Assembly (NCBI GenBank): GCA_003427395.1
Contig: BFEA01000127.1
Span: forward strand, 163,288 to 202,803
DNA from: Chara braunii
Lineage: Eukaryota > Streptophyta > Charophyceae > Charales > Characeae
Reading direction: 5' to 3'
DNA: 39,516 bases
Every line of letters starts with the position of its first letter. Positions within the stretch are counted from its first letter, which is position 1. The notes beneath the pieces were generated by a model, which was not told where the DNA came from, ran no database searches, and saw only the letters and a program-made list of their open reading frames with translations. The translations under genes were made by a program, and so were the position numbers. This document shows, piece after piece, positions 19,446-29,600 of this stretch.

Positions 19446-22393
19446 CGAGTAACCCTACATAAAATTGATTATGCCATTTGATGGTGATACGACAAGATGC
19501 AAACAAGACTTCGTGGTTGCTCAAAACTCTGTAAACTTATGTAGAAAATAGGGAAGTGGTGATAAAAAATGTCATACTCACACAAATAAACATGTGCAAT
19601 TCATCAACCACGTAATCTTTATCTTATATAAAGAATGGTTTAGGCCCTTTAGGGTAAACTTAACTCTTCTGCCATTCTCCTCTTAAATATTGCCCATGTC
19701 GAATCTGAAATAAGGGTTCAAACAAAGTGATATCAATTTCGGAATGCAACCCTACTCTACTAAGTAGTGATTTAATGCTCAAGGTGGTGACAATTTTCCT
19801 TCATCCCTTTTAGATTCGTCCGCAAAGCTCATCCGGCATCACTATCCTCCTAGATTAGTTTTTTTCCTTCGCTAAAGTCTCGGCCTTCACTTGCTCTTAC
19901 TTAGATCGAATAACACCTTTATCCTTTGTTAATGAATATTTTATCACTTTAGACACTACTTTTGACATAATTCTCATGTAGGGGTTGATAACAACGTCTT
20001 GACACTTCGAAACTAGCCACTTCAAGCTTTCTAATTGTTTGAGAAAATTTAGCCTCTAAACTGACTACCTTACTTAGACTTCCTTTGTCATTCAAATGTC
20101 CAACCTTTTAAGGGACTGTGGCTATCTTGGTATAGAAGGTCCATACTAAAGCGCAAACATCTCCTGAGCTTGAGCATATTTGACTCCAAAGTAAACCTGA
20201 AGGCTATGCTGCCAGCTTCCGCAACAGTCGCGGGGGCTAATCGGGTAGGCAGGTTGAAGTCGGCATTGCTAATTAGCATTGCGAGTTAGAGCTCGTGCAT
20301 GAAAGCCTCACTATGCCTAGTGATCTTAAGATGCTACAATGCCTTTGCGAGTTAGAGCTCGTGCATGACAGTGCCACCATGCCTAATGAGTTACAATGCC
20401 TTTTGATCTTGAGATGTTCGAAGTGCTACAATATTGATGAACTCCCAATGCAAAAGCCCACAATGGGTCAATTCCGATCAATTCAACTTAATTGAAAGAG
20501 ATTGGGCGATGAATAGAACAAGTGTTCTAAATAGTCCTTTGTTTTCTTCTGATAGGGATCATATCTCCACAAGCAGAACATTTTTTTTTTTATCAGAATT
20601 TCCTCTAGTTACTGATTTTAGAAGTTCTTCGTTGAGTTGCTTGTAAGAAGTATCTTGGGGTTTAAAATCATTGTTGTGTATCATCCATTTCGAATCATCC
20701 CCTTCATGCCCAGTTCTTTTGGGCTGGAGGACGAACGCCCTATCCTGTGAGGGCTACACAATGACGGAGGTTTATGCACTTGACAAGATACTTAAATTTT
20801 CATGGTTTTTTCAGGGTTATTATAACAAACTTGTCACACCGTTTCGACGAGACTTGTTACCATTCCATAGAGTGGACACCAAATAAACCAACGACAAAAA
20901 AAGAGTAAGGAATGGATCAAAGGGGCCGTAAACCCCAAGACAAAATTGTGTTTTCATACAAAGTTCACTCTTTCAAGTTTTCAAGATTTTTAGGATTTTC
21001 ACGGTTGACCAAAACAATCATCTCCAATATCCCAACAAACAACAACTTGGCGTAGACTGACCTCGACGAAAAATAAAACAAATGAAGAAGAAAATACCCA
21101 AATGCACTTTTAAGTGTTGGGGGGGTTAACCTGGGGATGAAAAGTGAGGATCCCTGTTAACCGCTTGTGGGGGCAACGAGGGTGTTGTTTTACATTAGGT
21201 CGAAGTTACATCCCAGTGGGATGTTTAACTTGAAGGGGGCCAAGACGGAGGGGATGGGCGGACTCCTACTCTACGGGAGCATACTCAAGATGGGAAGTTT
21301 AAAGTTAGGAACTGTACGCCTCTGAGGGAGTGAGGGTGGTTTTGGGTGTATGTCCTTAATTGCGGTCAATGAGGAGAAAAAACAACGAATCCTCTCATCA
21401 GGGATGACGTAGGCACATGGGAATGATAGGATGTTTTCCTTTTTGCGGAGGGGCATGATCTTCAACAACTATACTATGACCTTCTTCATCATGATCTTCT
21501 GAACTCGTTGGTTATATGTCCGAGTTGGGAGGGGAGTCCTATCTTGTGGAGGTGGCATCTTGGAGGGACATGTCAACTTCTAGGAGGGGTAAGGGTGAAG
21601 TTTGAGGATTGCTTTATTATGGGGTCCATGTTCAATTGTTTGAACTAGCCATTGGCGAAAGCAAATAGTGGCAACCGCTTTGTCTGCTTCGATAGTGGGG
21701 AAGCCTGGATTCCCCTCATATTCCTTCTTTGCCTCGGAAGGAGTGGGCGATGGTTGTGTAACTCTCGTTTGTATACTTATTGTATTTGCAAAGTATTCTG
21801 CCGACCTTATTTTTAGCATATGAATCCCCTGAATGACGACTAGGGTTTTGATGTTTGCCCAAACTTATCCATTTTTGTTGGGGGACAATAGTTGTAGGCA
21901 AGTGCCTTCTAGGCATATATGTACTGATCTCGATGAAGAAGAGGTGGGTTTTTGCTTGCTTTGGCTAAGTGGAACGGTTGGATGGATATCTCGCATGTTG
22001 AGAGTGTCGTTGTACCATCGGGATAGTTTGAGGGCAAGTGACTCATGGTATGGTGGCTTGTACTAGTAAGGGGTAAGTCTTGCTGGAGGGGCGATAGGGG
22101 TCAGGTTGTGGTTTAGTCGATGTGCGGAAATTCAGTCTCTCTGTTCGTAATAATGAATCTTCTTTCCCTTTTCTCAAAATAAAACTTATTCAAGGTTTCC
22201 TGATTTTTTTTTAAATCGTAAAATTTGCATAAAATTTTTACAAGTTGTAAATGAAGGTTCATAATTTCTCATTATTTCTGAGTGGATCTCATTTTTTTAA
22301 TTGTTCAATGTTAAAAAAGGACGTTGTGCCTGGTTTCCATCACGTGAAGTTGCCCATGAATGGATTAAAACAATGTTTAATAACTTCAATTTG

Positions 22394-22425
<32 letters not shown>

Positions 22426-22980
22426 ATTCGAAGAAGAAGATGAAGATAAACACGAGTTGGAACCAATATTCTCTCTCCACCACCTCCACAACATTAGCTA
22501 TACTGTCATGTTATTTTTAGTAATAAACAATCATAGTAAATCAAAAAATCAAAATCAAATGTCCGATTACCTCTTTACTTAGCAACATAAAAGGGTCATC
22601 CTTCAACCTCCTTCGTCTCCCTTCCTACTGGTATGGTATATGGCTATGACATCACATGCAATCCTAGCCCAAATGTTCAAAGGATAATGCAACTTAAAAC
22701 TTCAATGCCCTCTCCCGCTTAAGTTGTCAACCTCACATTATACATAAAGTTTGAATTTCTGCAGTAGACTTCTAGCTGCAACATCAACCTTAGAGATGAA
22801 GATGTTTGTCCACCGTAGCGACCGTTGAGTCTCCTCCTTGTATCTCTACTACTCCTCAGTAACCTAGCTAGAGGTCCTTCTCCTTCACCTCCATACCCGA
22901 TGTCTATTTCTACCTCCTACCCACTACACCTTCATTAGCATGACGGTCTTTATCATCACTCTGCAGCTCAACTTCCCCTC
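19446..22980. other. Unassigned sequence with minor repeats
   Basis: No gene I can defend. A 67-bp direct duplication at 20280-20413 (GCGAGTTAGAGCTCGTGCAT twice) lies in a 66-codon frame (20295-20495) with regularly spaced leucines that faintly recalls leucine-rich repeats, too little to call. GGTTAAC (21124-21130) pairs with GTTAACC (21156-21162), and ACATCCC-AGT-GGGATGT lies near 21208. A poly(A) run of ~29 is at 22396-22424. ORFs of 60-80 codons on both strands show no domain. Confidence 0.4.
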
Positions 22981-23015
22981 CCCCCACAATTATTTTGGCC
23001 CATCTATTGTGGGGG
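22981..23015. repeat. Perfect 10-bp hairpin
   Basis: CCCCCACAAT (22981-22990) and ATTGTGGGGG (23006-23015) are exact complements around a 15-base loop. Isolated, in unassigned sequence. Confidence 0.7.
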
Positions 23016-23429
23016 CCAACAATCTAGTTACTTATCACGAGCAAGAAAACAAATAAATTATGTTAACTTGTCAAGATTCAAGGCAGGGGCAGATTGTTGG
23101 ATCCTCTTCGCACAATCGGGAGACTCCCTATGATACGCTGGCATTGTGCAGGAAAACACTTGGTCCGTCGAGTTCATAAGAGAAGGAAGGGACAACGATC
23201 CATCGTACCGCTTCAGCAAAATTTTAATTCCCACCTAGGTTGCAACTACCCTCCCATCCCTATATCCTAGTCATTTCAACTTGAAAAAGTGACACTTCTT
23301 CTATACTCCTTATCTTACCTCATCATTTTATCACCTCTTTATCCCTATTCATCACTCACTCCTCAGTTTACCCGCTCGACACTTTACTACCAATTCGAGT
23401 TCTCTCTCTATCATTCATTCTACAAACAA

Positions 23430-23900
23430 CCACTCCGTTGTCGGGCGCAATCGGTCCGGCACCGCACGGGGGCGGCGCGGGACCCTCCCGGCCGCGTCAC
23501 GCAGGAGTTGGTTTTTACAACCCTTCGTCGCCAATATACATGGAGCTTCCACAAGCCGCTCCGGCCGGGTGCGCCAGCCATACCTCTCGCGAGCCCCTAC
23601 GACAGGATAGGGCCTATAAGAGGCACGACTTACCTTCACCTTACGGGAGCTGTCACCTCCCTTCGGTGGGCGTATCCCCGCCGAGCTACCAGTCCACAGT
23701 ACGAAAGCTAATCAGCTGCAATCGCAGAGGTGGACCAGCCGAGGGCGTTTCTCGTTCGCTGTAGCATAGGGGGTACGCGCGGTAATACGCCTCTATCGGA
23801 CCCGCACGCGAATCGACATCTTGGGGGGGCTGAGGTCCCAAGCGCGACTCATCGTCGGTCGACTAGGACGCTTCCCACACACCACGCGCACTCCACGTTA
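23430..23900 (-). mobile_element. Repeat X copy 3: LTR-like segment with primer-site-like motif
   Basis: More GC-rich version of copies 1 and 2: CGTCACGCAGGAGTT, CCGGGTGCGCCA, CCCTACGACAGGATAGGGCC, CCGCCGAGCTACCAGTCCAC, GCAATCGCAGAGGTGGA and the GTCGGTCGACTAGG block. TGGCGCACC on the minus strand is at 23568-23576. The higher GC than the other copies suggests less C-to-T decay, so this may be the youngest copy. Directly to its right the hairpin arrays begin. Confidence 0.55.
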
Positions 23901-24141
23901 CGAACATAATAACATAAAAACATGTACACACACACGTACGAAACGATATGACACAAACAACGCGACAAACGCTCCTAGCCCCTCGGTAGCCGTCCCATAA
24001 CTTACCGACACAAAATCGGATAGCCGTGGCGTGCGAAAGTTAGGATAAAAGCGCGCGGACGCAGGCCCTACTCATATCGACTCGCAATGCAAACGTACGC
24101 AAGCAGTCGCAATGATGGCGTACTATNTAGTGNCCATAATN

Positions 24142-24560
24142 AAGCGGTCCCTCGTGGATCCGAGTACCGCTTATGACACTCAAGTGTCAGACTTGAAGTG
24201 TCGTGAGGGCCTAACCCTTCACGACATTGCACGGCTGAAGGAAATAGTCGTGCAGCCGCCGCTACGCCTTAGGCTCTTGACCTGAGCGTCTCGGTAGGCA
24301 AATCAAATAGGCTCTGCGCGAGGGAAAGCCCCTCCCCTGCAGAGCCTAGGGCTTGGGATGTCCTGGACAAGGACCTCGAATCCCAGCCAAGGACCAACGT
24401 CCGACTAAGAAAATCAACAACGCAGGAATAAAAATAGGAGTAGGGGTCTCCCCTAAGTTCTTCAGTCCCAGCTTCTGGACGGGTTTTAATATGGGGATTC
24501 TTCAACCCATGCAAACATTCATCCCAAGCATGCCCATGTATACATATATAAGGGTTAAGT
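24142..24560. repeat. Hairpin array Z1
   Basis: At least seven consecutive stem-loops, several with a second stem nested inside: AAGCGGT/ACCGCTT (24142-24148/24166-24172, inner CTCG/CGAG); GACACT-C-AAG/CTT-GA-AGTGTC (24175/24202); TGTCGTGAGGG/CCCTTCACGACA (24199-24209/24215-24226, overlaps the previous arm); TGCACG/CGTGCA (24228/24254); TAGGCTCTGC/GCAGAGCCTA (24309-24318/24339-24348, inner GAGG/CCTC); GCTTGGGAT/ATCCCAGC (24351/24387, inner GTCC/GGAC); TAGGGG/CCCCTA (24441/24455). No coding frame. Single N calls at 24127, 24133 and 24141 show uncertain bases just before it. Confidence 0.75.
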
Positions 24561-25217
24561 ATGTGACGATCGCTCCTTATGGTTTCGCTGGGGTTTCTCA
24601 CAATAATACGTATATGTGTGATCGCAGGCAACCAAATCCAGAATCTGATTCACAGCACATACCTGCCATCACATCAACGAACCAAATCAACAGCCCACAC
24701 ACTACACGGAGTCAACCCCAACCACCTTCGACACTCATACCCCTCGCTTTAGCCATGCAAGCCCCAAACCTCTTGTCCAACCAACCTTAATTAAATACTC
24801 AGTACCTTTGTTAAATGGCCATTCAATAAAACCAGGGCTAAAGCCTTTTAGGTTGAGTGTAGAGGGTGAGTTGAAATTGAGTCGTAGACCGACGAATCGG
24901 CAACCGACCTGTTATCAGTGATAACAGATGATGATCCTCAAGGGATCAAGCTGGATCTAATCCTGATCTTGAATCAAAAGACCAAAAGAACCTGTAACAC
25001 ACGACAGACCAATTCCCAAGCTAAGATCATAAGTATATGGAGAATACAACTCCATAATACATCCTTAATTAAAATCTTCTTATAAGCTAAGCCTCAGTCT
25101 ACTTTTTAAGTCAGTACTTAAGTCAAAGGTAGACCAACTGCAGAATCTCCCCTATTCTGGGTGGATTGCCTGAATTTTCGCCTGTCAAAATATAACCTAC
25201 CTTCTCTACACTAAGAA
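24561..25217. other. Unassigned sequence
   Basis: No gene recognised. Short pyrimidine-rich and AT-rich stretches between hairpin array Z1 and the tandem array Z2. Confidence 0.45.
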
Positions 25218-26140
25218 AAATTTCGGCAGCGCTTCCCGTAGGAAAAACGCATTTTCAGAATTTATATAAGCCCAGATATGAAAAATATAAATAATTTCTA
25301 ACTCTGGAAAGCCAAAATTTGTCTAACTCCCTGAATTAGTAAAAATTTTGGCAACACTCCCTTTAGAAAAGGAGACTTTCCAGATTTATACTAAGCCAGA
25401 TATAAAGCAGGAGATAATCTCTAACTCCTGGAAAGTCAAATTATGTCTAACTCTCTGAATTAGTAGAAATTTGGGCAGCACTCCCTTTAGAAAAGGAGAN
25501 NNNNNNNNNNNNNNNNNNNNNNNNNNNNNNNNNNNNNNNNNNNNNNNNNNNNNNNNNNNNNNNNNNNNNNNNNNNNNNNNNNNNNNNNNNNNNNNNNNNN
25601 NNNNNNNNNNNNNNNNNNNNNNNNNNNNNNNNNNNNNNNNNNNNNNNNNNNNNNNNNNNNNNNNNNNNNNNNNNNNNNNNNNNNNNNNNNNNNNNNNNNN
25701 NNNNNNNNNNNNNNTACTAAGTCAGATATGAACTCGAACAACAGCTCGAGCCCAGCTTTTAGACTGAATTTAACTATCTCCTTAATTTTGTAGAAATTTC
25801 GGCAGCACTCCCTCTAAAAGAGTGCTATTCCAAAATTTATACAAGGCTAAGTTCAAATTTTGAAAGTAACTTTGGCTTCCCAAAGCTCAATTTTTGTCTA
25901 ACTCCCTGAATTAGCAAAAATTTGGGCATCACTCCCTTTAGAAAAAGAGACTTCCCAGATTTTAACTAAACAAGATAAATGAAAAAGACAAGTTGAACTA
26001 TGACATGTCAAAAGTTGACTAACTTCTCGGATTTGTAGAAATTTCGGCAGCGCTTCCCGTAGGAAAAGTAGCTTGCCAAGATCTATACAAAGGCCAGTAT
26101 AAGAAAAGATCTAAGNAAATGCAGGAATTGACCCTAGTAA
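25218..26140. repeat. Tandem array Z2 with hairpin in each unit (contains assembly gap)
   Basis: At least six degenerate units of ~120-180 bp start with AATTTCGGCAGC or variants (about 25219, 25343, 25468, 25795, 25918, 26041). Each has CTAACTCCCTGAATTAG before it and a GATTTATACTAAGCCAGATAT-like block after it. The part just after GGCAGC forms a small hairpin whose arm differs between units: GCG..TTCC/GGAA..CGC in unit 1, CTCC/GGAG in units 2 and 3, AGCACTC/GAGTGCT (25804-25810/25820-25826) in unit 4. Unit 2 also has a long hairpin, GACTTTCCAG (25374-25383) with CTGGAAAGTC (25428-25437), holding CAGGAG/CTCCTG. Non-coding. Confidence 0.75.
25500..25714. other. Assembly gap (215 N)
   Basis: Run of N inside tandem array Z2, so the true unit number is unknown. 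Two ORFs drawn across it are meaningless. Confidence 1.
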
Positions 26141-26378
26141 AAAAAAAAGGTTATTACAGAAAATGCAGGAATTGACACTAGCTCCTATGGCTCTAGCACG
26201 TGGCGAGCAACTAAAGCAAACTACCTATAGTACTGAAACTTAAACAAACTAGCCATCCCATCCAGTCACGTGCAAACCAAACCACCAATGTAAGTACTCT
26301 CACCACCCCAAGTTTATTTCATATAGATAGTTCATGAATCTTCAAGTCCTTACATCCTTATACCCTTCTTACATAAGA

Positions 26379-27071
26379 CATAAAGCTGGACCATTCACCA
26401 TGGAAACAATGCCCAACTTGTCTTTATGATATACACGAACAAGTTTCACAACTACTTCTCTCTTCCTTTGGGCAGATGACTAGGCCATTCGCCATGGAAA
26501 CAATGCCTAGCCGCCCTGTGCTGTTTAATATCCAAAATTTTTAGTATTTCTCTGACTTTGTTTTCAAAAGAAAAGCAAATATGGGCAGGGGACTGAACCA
26601 TTCACAGTAGAAACAATGTTCAACTTGCCCACACTATTTCCATTTATACTTAGTATTTTCATTTTTCTCTTCTTAATGATATAGCTTAACGCTGGACCAT
26701 TCACAGTAGAAACAATGGCCAACTGCCAGTTCACATGCAAATATACATAAAATACTCTCCTTTGTACTTAGTTTAAATTATGTGCGTGGTTTTCAAGCTA
26801 AACCATTCACCATGGAAACAATACTTAGCCTTAGACCAAAAAAAATCCTCCCTCAAAATAAATAAGAATTTAAACCCCTTCAATCAGACAAACCCTCAGA
26901 GTTAACTAAGGTAACCAGGCCATTCACAGTAGAAACAATGCCTGGTTCCCCCAGAAACAATCAAATAAACACAGCGACCAGGCTATTCACAGTAGAAACA
27001 ATGCCTGGTCCTTTAGAAAAACAGCCAAATAAACATAGCCCTGAGCCATTCACAGTAGAAACAATGCTCAG
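26379..27071. repeat. Eight-copy hairpin array Z3: conserved loop, changing but paired arms
   Basis: Eight copies of a 21-base core, CCATTCAC + 5 bases + AAACAATG, start at 26391, 26485, 26598, 26697, 26803, 26920, 26983 and 27046. The 5 middle bases are CATGG (copies 1, 2, 5) or AGTAG (3, 4, 6, 7, 8). CATT and AATG inside the core pair around a 12-base loop. The arms outside differ but remain complementary: CTAGG/CCTAG (2), TGAA/TTCA (3), GCTAA/TTAGC (5), AACCAGG/CCTGGTT (6), GACCAGG/CCTGGTC (7), CTGAG/CTCAG (8); copies 1 and 4 have TGG/CCA. Outer stems add CATAAAG/CTTTATG (1), GGGC/GCCC (2) and GGGCA/TGCCC (3). The first C of the core is an unpaired bulge in most copies. Spacing is ~100 bp for copies 1-6, then ~63 bp. 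No protein reading. Confidence 0.9.
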
Positions 27072-28439
27072 GCTTTGGTTGACCCGGTCAAGCACATGCA
27101 GTCCACCTTCCTCCCACCTTCCCCCCAATTCATCCTTAGTCTGCTTTCAATCAGAACAAAGTAGAAACTTAGGCTTCACTCTCACACATTTTTTTTTTTC
27201 TAGTTAGTCTAATTAGGTCCTGAAGAGAAAGCAAAAACCATAGGGACAATCGCATGCATACAATAATCATACTACAGGGAGATAGGCAAACATGGGTAAT
27301 AGTGGGGTTTATACAGATAAAGATGATTTACCTGACGATTCTCTGCCTCCAGAACTCCTCCTGAGTTCCGGCAGAGCTCCCGCAATCGGAGGGTGGACTC
27401 CCCACAGAGTCTTGACGCGGACCTACAGGTTGCAATCCCGCCTGCCGCCTTCCTCTCGTAACTAGACTAGACTTAGACTAAGAAGGGCAGAAAAGAGAAA
27501 GTTTGAGTCGCTCAGATACAAGGATGGTCCTCTCAGACTCGCAAGAGAGGGCCTCGTAATCTTGAATCGCCTGAGGGCCCCGCAATGGTGGCTGAACGAC
27601 ACAATAGTTTGGTCAGCACCCAGTTAAACCGCTGAGCCCAACTTCCCTGACGAGCTTTCAGATCGCAGCAATGACTCCCTTTCACATCTCCCTGGCCAAC
27701 CCCGCTGTACAGTCTAGGAAGGCTGTTGACGCATACAACAACCGTGCTCAACTACCTCCCCCAATCAACGCAACTGCGCACAGACGTCACACACTTCTTG
27801 ACTTAGCAGCGCGTTCAATGGTGCTATGGAATATTGAGCTAGATCACGCATACACACCCGTCCTCAATTCACCAGTACTCCAGCCTCTAAACCATGCCAC
27901 CCGCACTAACGGACAAACTCCCAAGTGTCGCACCCTAACGCTCCTACGGAAAGCAACAACAACCCTCTAATGCACAGCGATGGCCTGGCCCGGGAAAGCC
28001 AATCACGGCTGAGAAGATTAGTGGCAGACTCGCCAAAGAAGCCGCTGTAGTATAGGCCCACAACAAAACGACGGACCCGTAGGGAGCCCACAACCGCAGC
28101 TTCAAAAAGTACCTGCCTGTCGTTGGGCAGGCCAACGGGGTAAGTGCCACACTGATAAGTAGTCGGATCTGGCACCCTTGCTGCTGGTCTTCGATCGACG
28201 TGCTCCTTAGGAGCCAACAGCAGCCCCAATTACTGACAGTGTTGCCTCCGCAGACTTAGCAATGCCTTGCTGTGCTACGAGACTCGACCTCAAGCCCAGC
28301 CGTAGGCCGTATTGGGTCAGCGCGCAGTTTAACACAACCTGAGGGCACAGTCGGCACAGCCCCGATCGGCATGGCACGGGCGCTCCTCACTACCCGACCC
28401 AGCCCGCCGTTCCTGCTCGACTAGCCGTAGACAACTCCC
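27072..28439. other. Unassigned region with further hairpins
   Basis: No gene. Structured pieces continue: CTCTGCC (27341-27347) with GGCAGAG (27370-27376) enclosing GAACTC/GAGTTC (27352-27357/27363-27368); GGGCCTC with GAGGGCCC around 27548-27580; CTGCC/GGCAG at 28113-28117/28126-28130. ORFs of 60-107 codons on both strands have no recognisable domain. Confidence 0.45.
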
Positions 28440-29600
28440 TCCTTCAGCCTCATTCTCGAAGCGAATCGAGCGTGACTCCATCCCCCCACCCGATCGTCTC
28501 AACCGGACAGGTAAGCATCCTTCTTTGCTTCACCCGCGAGAACACCTCGATCAAAAGGTCAGATCTCTACCGCGCGGCCAACCTCGCCCCACTTCCATCG
28601 TAAGGCTGAGCAGGGAAAAGGTAAGGATGAATCTTCCGCTAGAAGCGGGAAGATTCATTAGTTTTTGGGAGCTGCCCCTGGGCGCAACTCTTTATAGTTA
28701 TATCACCAAACATGCCACTTCCTTTTCAAGGCAGACGTCGCCAGTTAGCTAGCAGTGCCCAAAAACCTCGGTACCGGCTTTTTCCCCACCCGACCCCGTC
28801 GGAGATCGGCTGAAGTCTTTGTCTTCTGCTCTCACCATCTTCTACCTCCGCGCACCTCCTCTCTTTCTCACCTCACTTTCTACTCGCTTTCTCGTCATAC
28901 TGACTGCATCAACGAATTTGCCCTGGGCTAGAACCTCGAATTAGCCCTTTCCCATACTCGATTCCGTCAGGAATCGAGCGAGGTAAGTATCCTCTATCCT
29001 AGCCTTTTCTGTCTTCCGCCATGGCTCGTCGCACCCTCTTCCTCTACTAACACCTAATCTACTAACTTTCTACTGAAATTAACTATACCATTGGATTCGC
29101 CCGAGGCCAAAACCCCGGGATCGGCCCTTCAATCGCCCGTTTTCGCTGAGAAACGGGCGCGCTATCCTTCTGTTTCCACCGTCTATCTCCTTTCCTTTCT
29201 CGTCTGCGTGCGCGAATGGATCTGACCCGACTTTGCGTCCGGGTGCATTCACCTTCCCCCCCCTTCTTCCCGGCTACTCTGCGCACCGGTTTTCTCACTA
29301 ACACCTCCCTACACTAACTCTTCCACTAATCTAATGCTTCTAACAGGTTCGCCACCTTTTAAAACCCCCACATAGGCTCTTTGATCGCTTGTTTCCGTTA
29401 AGTATCGGGCAAGAACAACAATCCTCCTCCCCACTTCTTCGTCACTCCCCATAGCTCCGGCGCACAAATTTCTCATACTAGCTCCAAATCTATCTACTAA
29501 CCTTCAAACCCAAGCCCGCCATTGGATTCGCAGCCCCCTAAACCCTCCAAAACACGTCTCCAGTTACCCGATTTCATCAAGAATCGGGTGAGTTTTGCAC
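28440..29600. repeat. Degenerate hairpin array Z4 with splice-site-like words
   Basis: Hairpins recur with a similar centre (TTCCGTCAGGAA, TTTCGCTGAGAA, TTTCATCAAGAA) but different paired arms: CTCGATTCC/GGAATCGAG (28957-28965/28970-28978), CGCCCGTTT/AAACGGGCG (29134-29142/29151-29159), ACCCGATT/AATCGGGT (29566-29573/29582-29589), and a weak copy at 29387-29413. CTCGA/TCGAG (28455-28459/28466-28470) is a possible fifth. A separate strong hairpin, ATGAATCTTCC/GGAAGATTCAT, is at 28627-28637/28648-28658. GGTAAG follows at 28510, 28620 and 28982, and TACTAAC occurs at 29045, 29060 and 29495. The units also share GGATTCGCC-type blocks. Unit lengths vary from ~180 to 250 bp. Confidence 0.55.

Noticed and set aside
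25471-25741. Frames across the run of N
   Set aside because: They contain mostly unknown residues.
26379-27071. CRISPR array or integron attC array
   Set aside because: The repeats are hairpin cores with irregular spacing of 63-117 bp, the spacers are not of uniform size, and no cas or integrase gene exists in this eukaryotic window.
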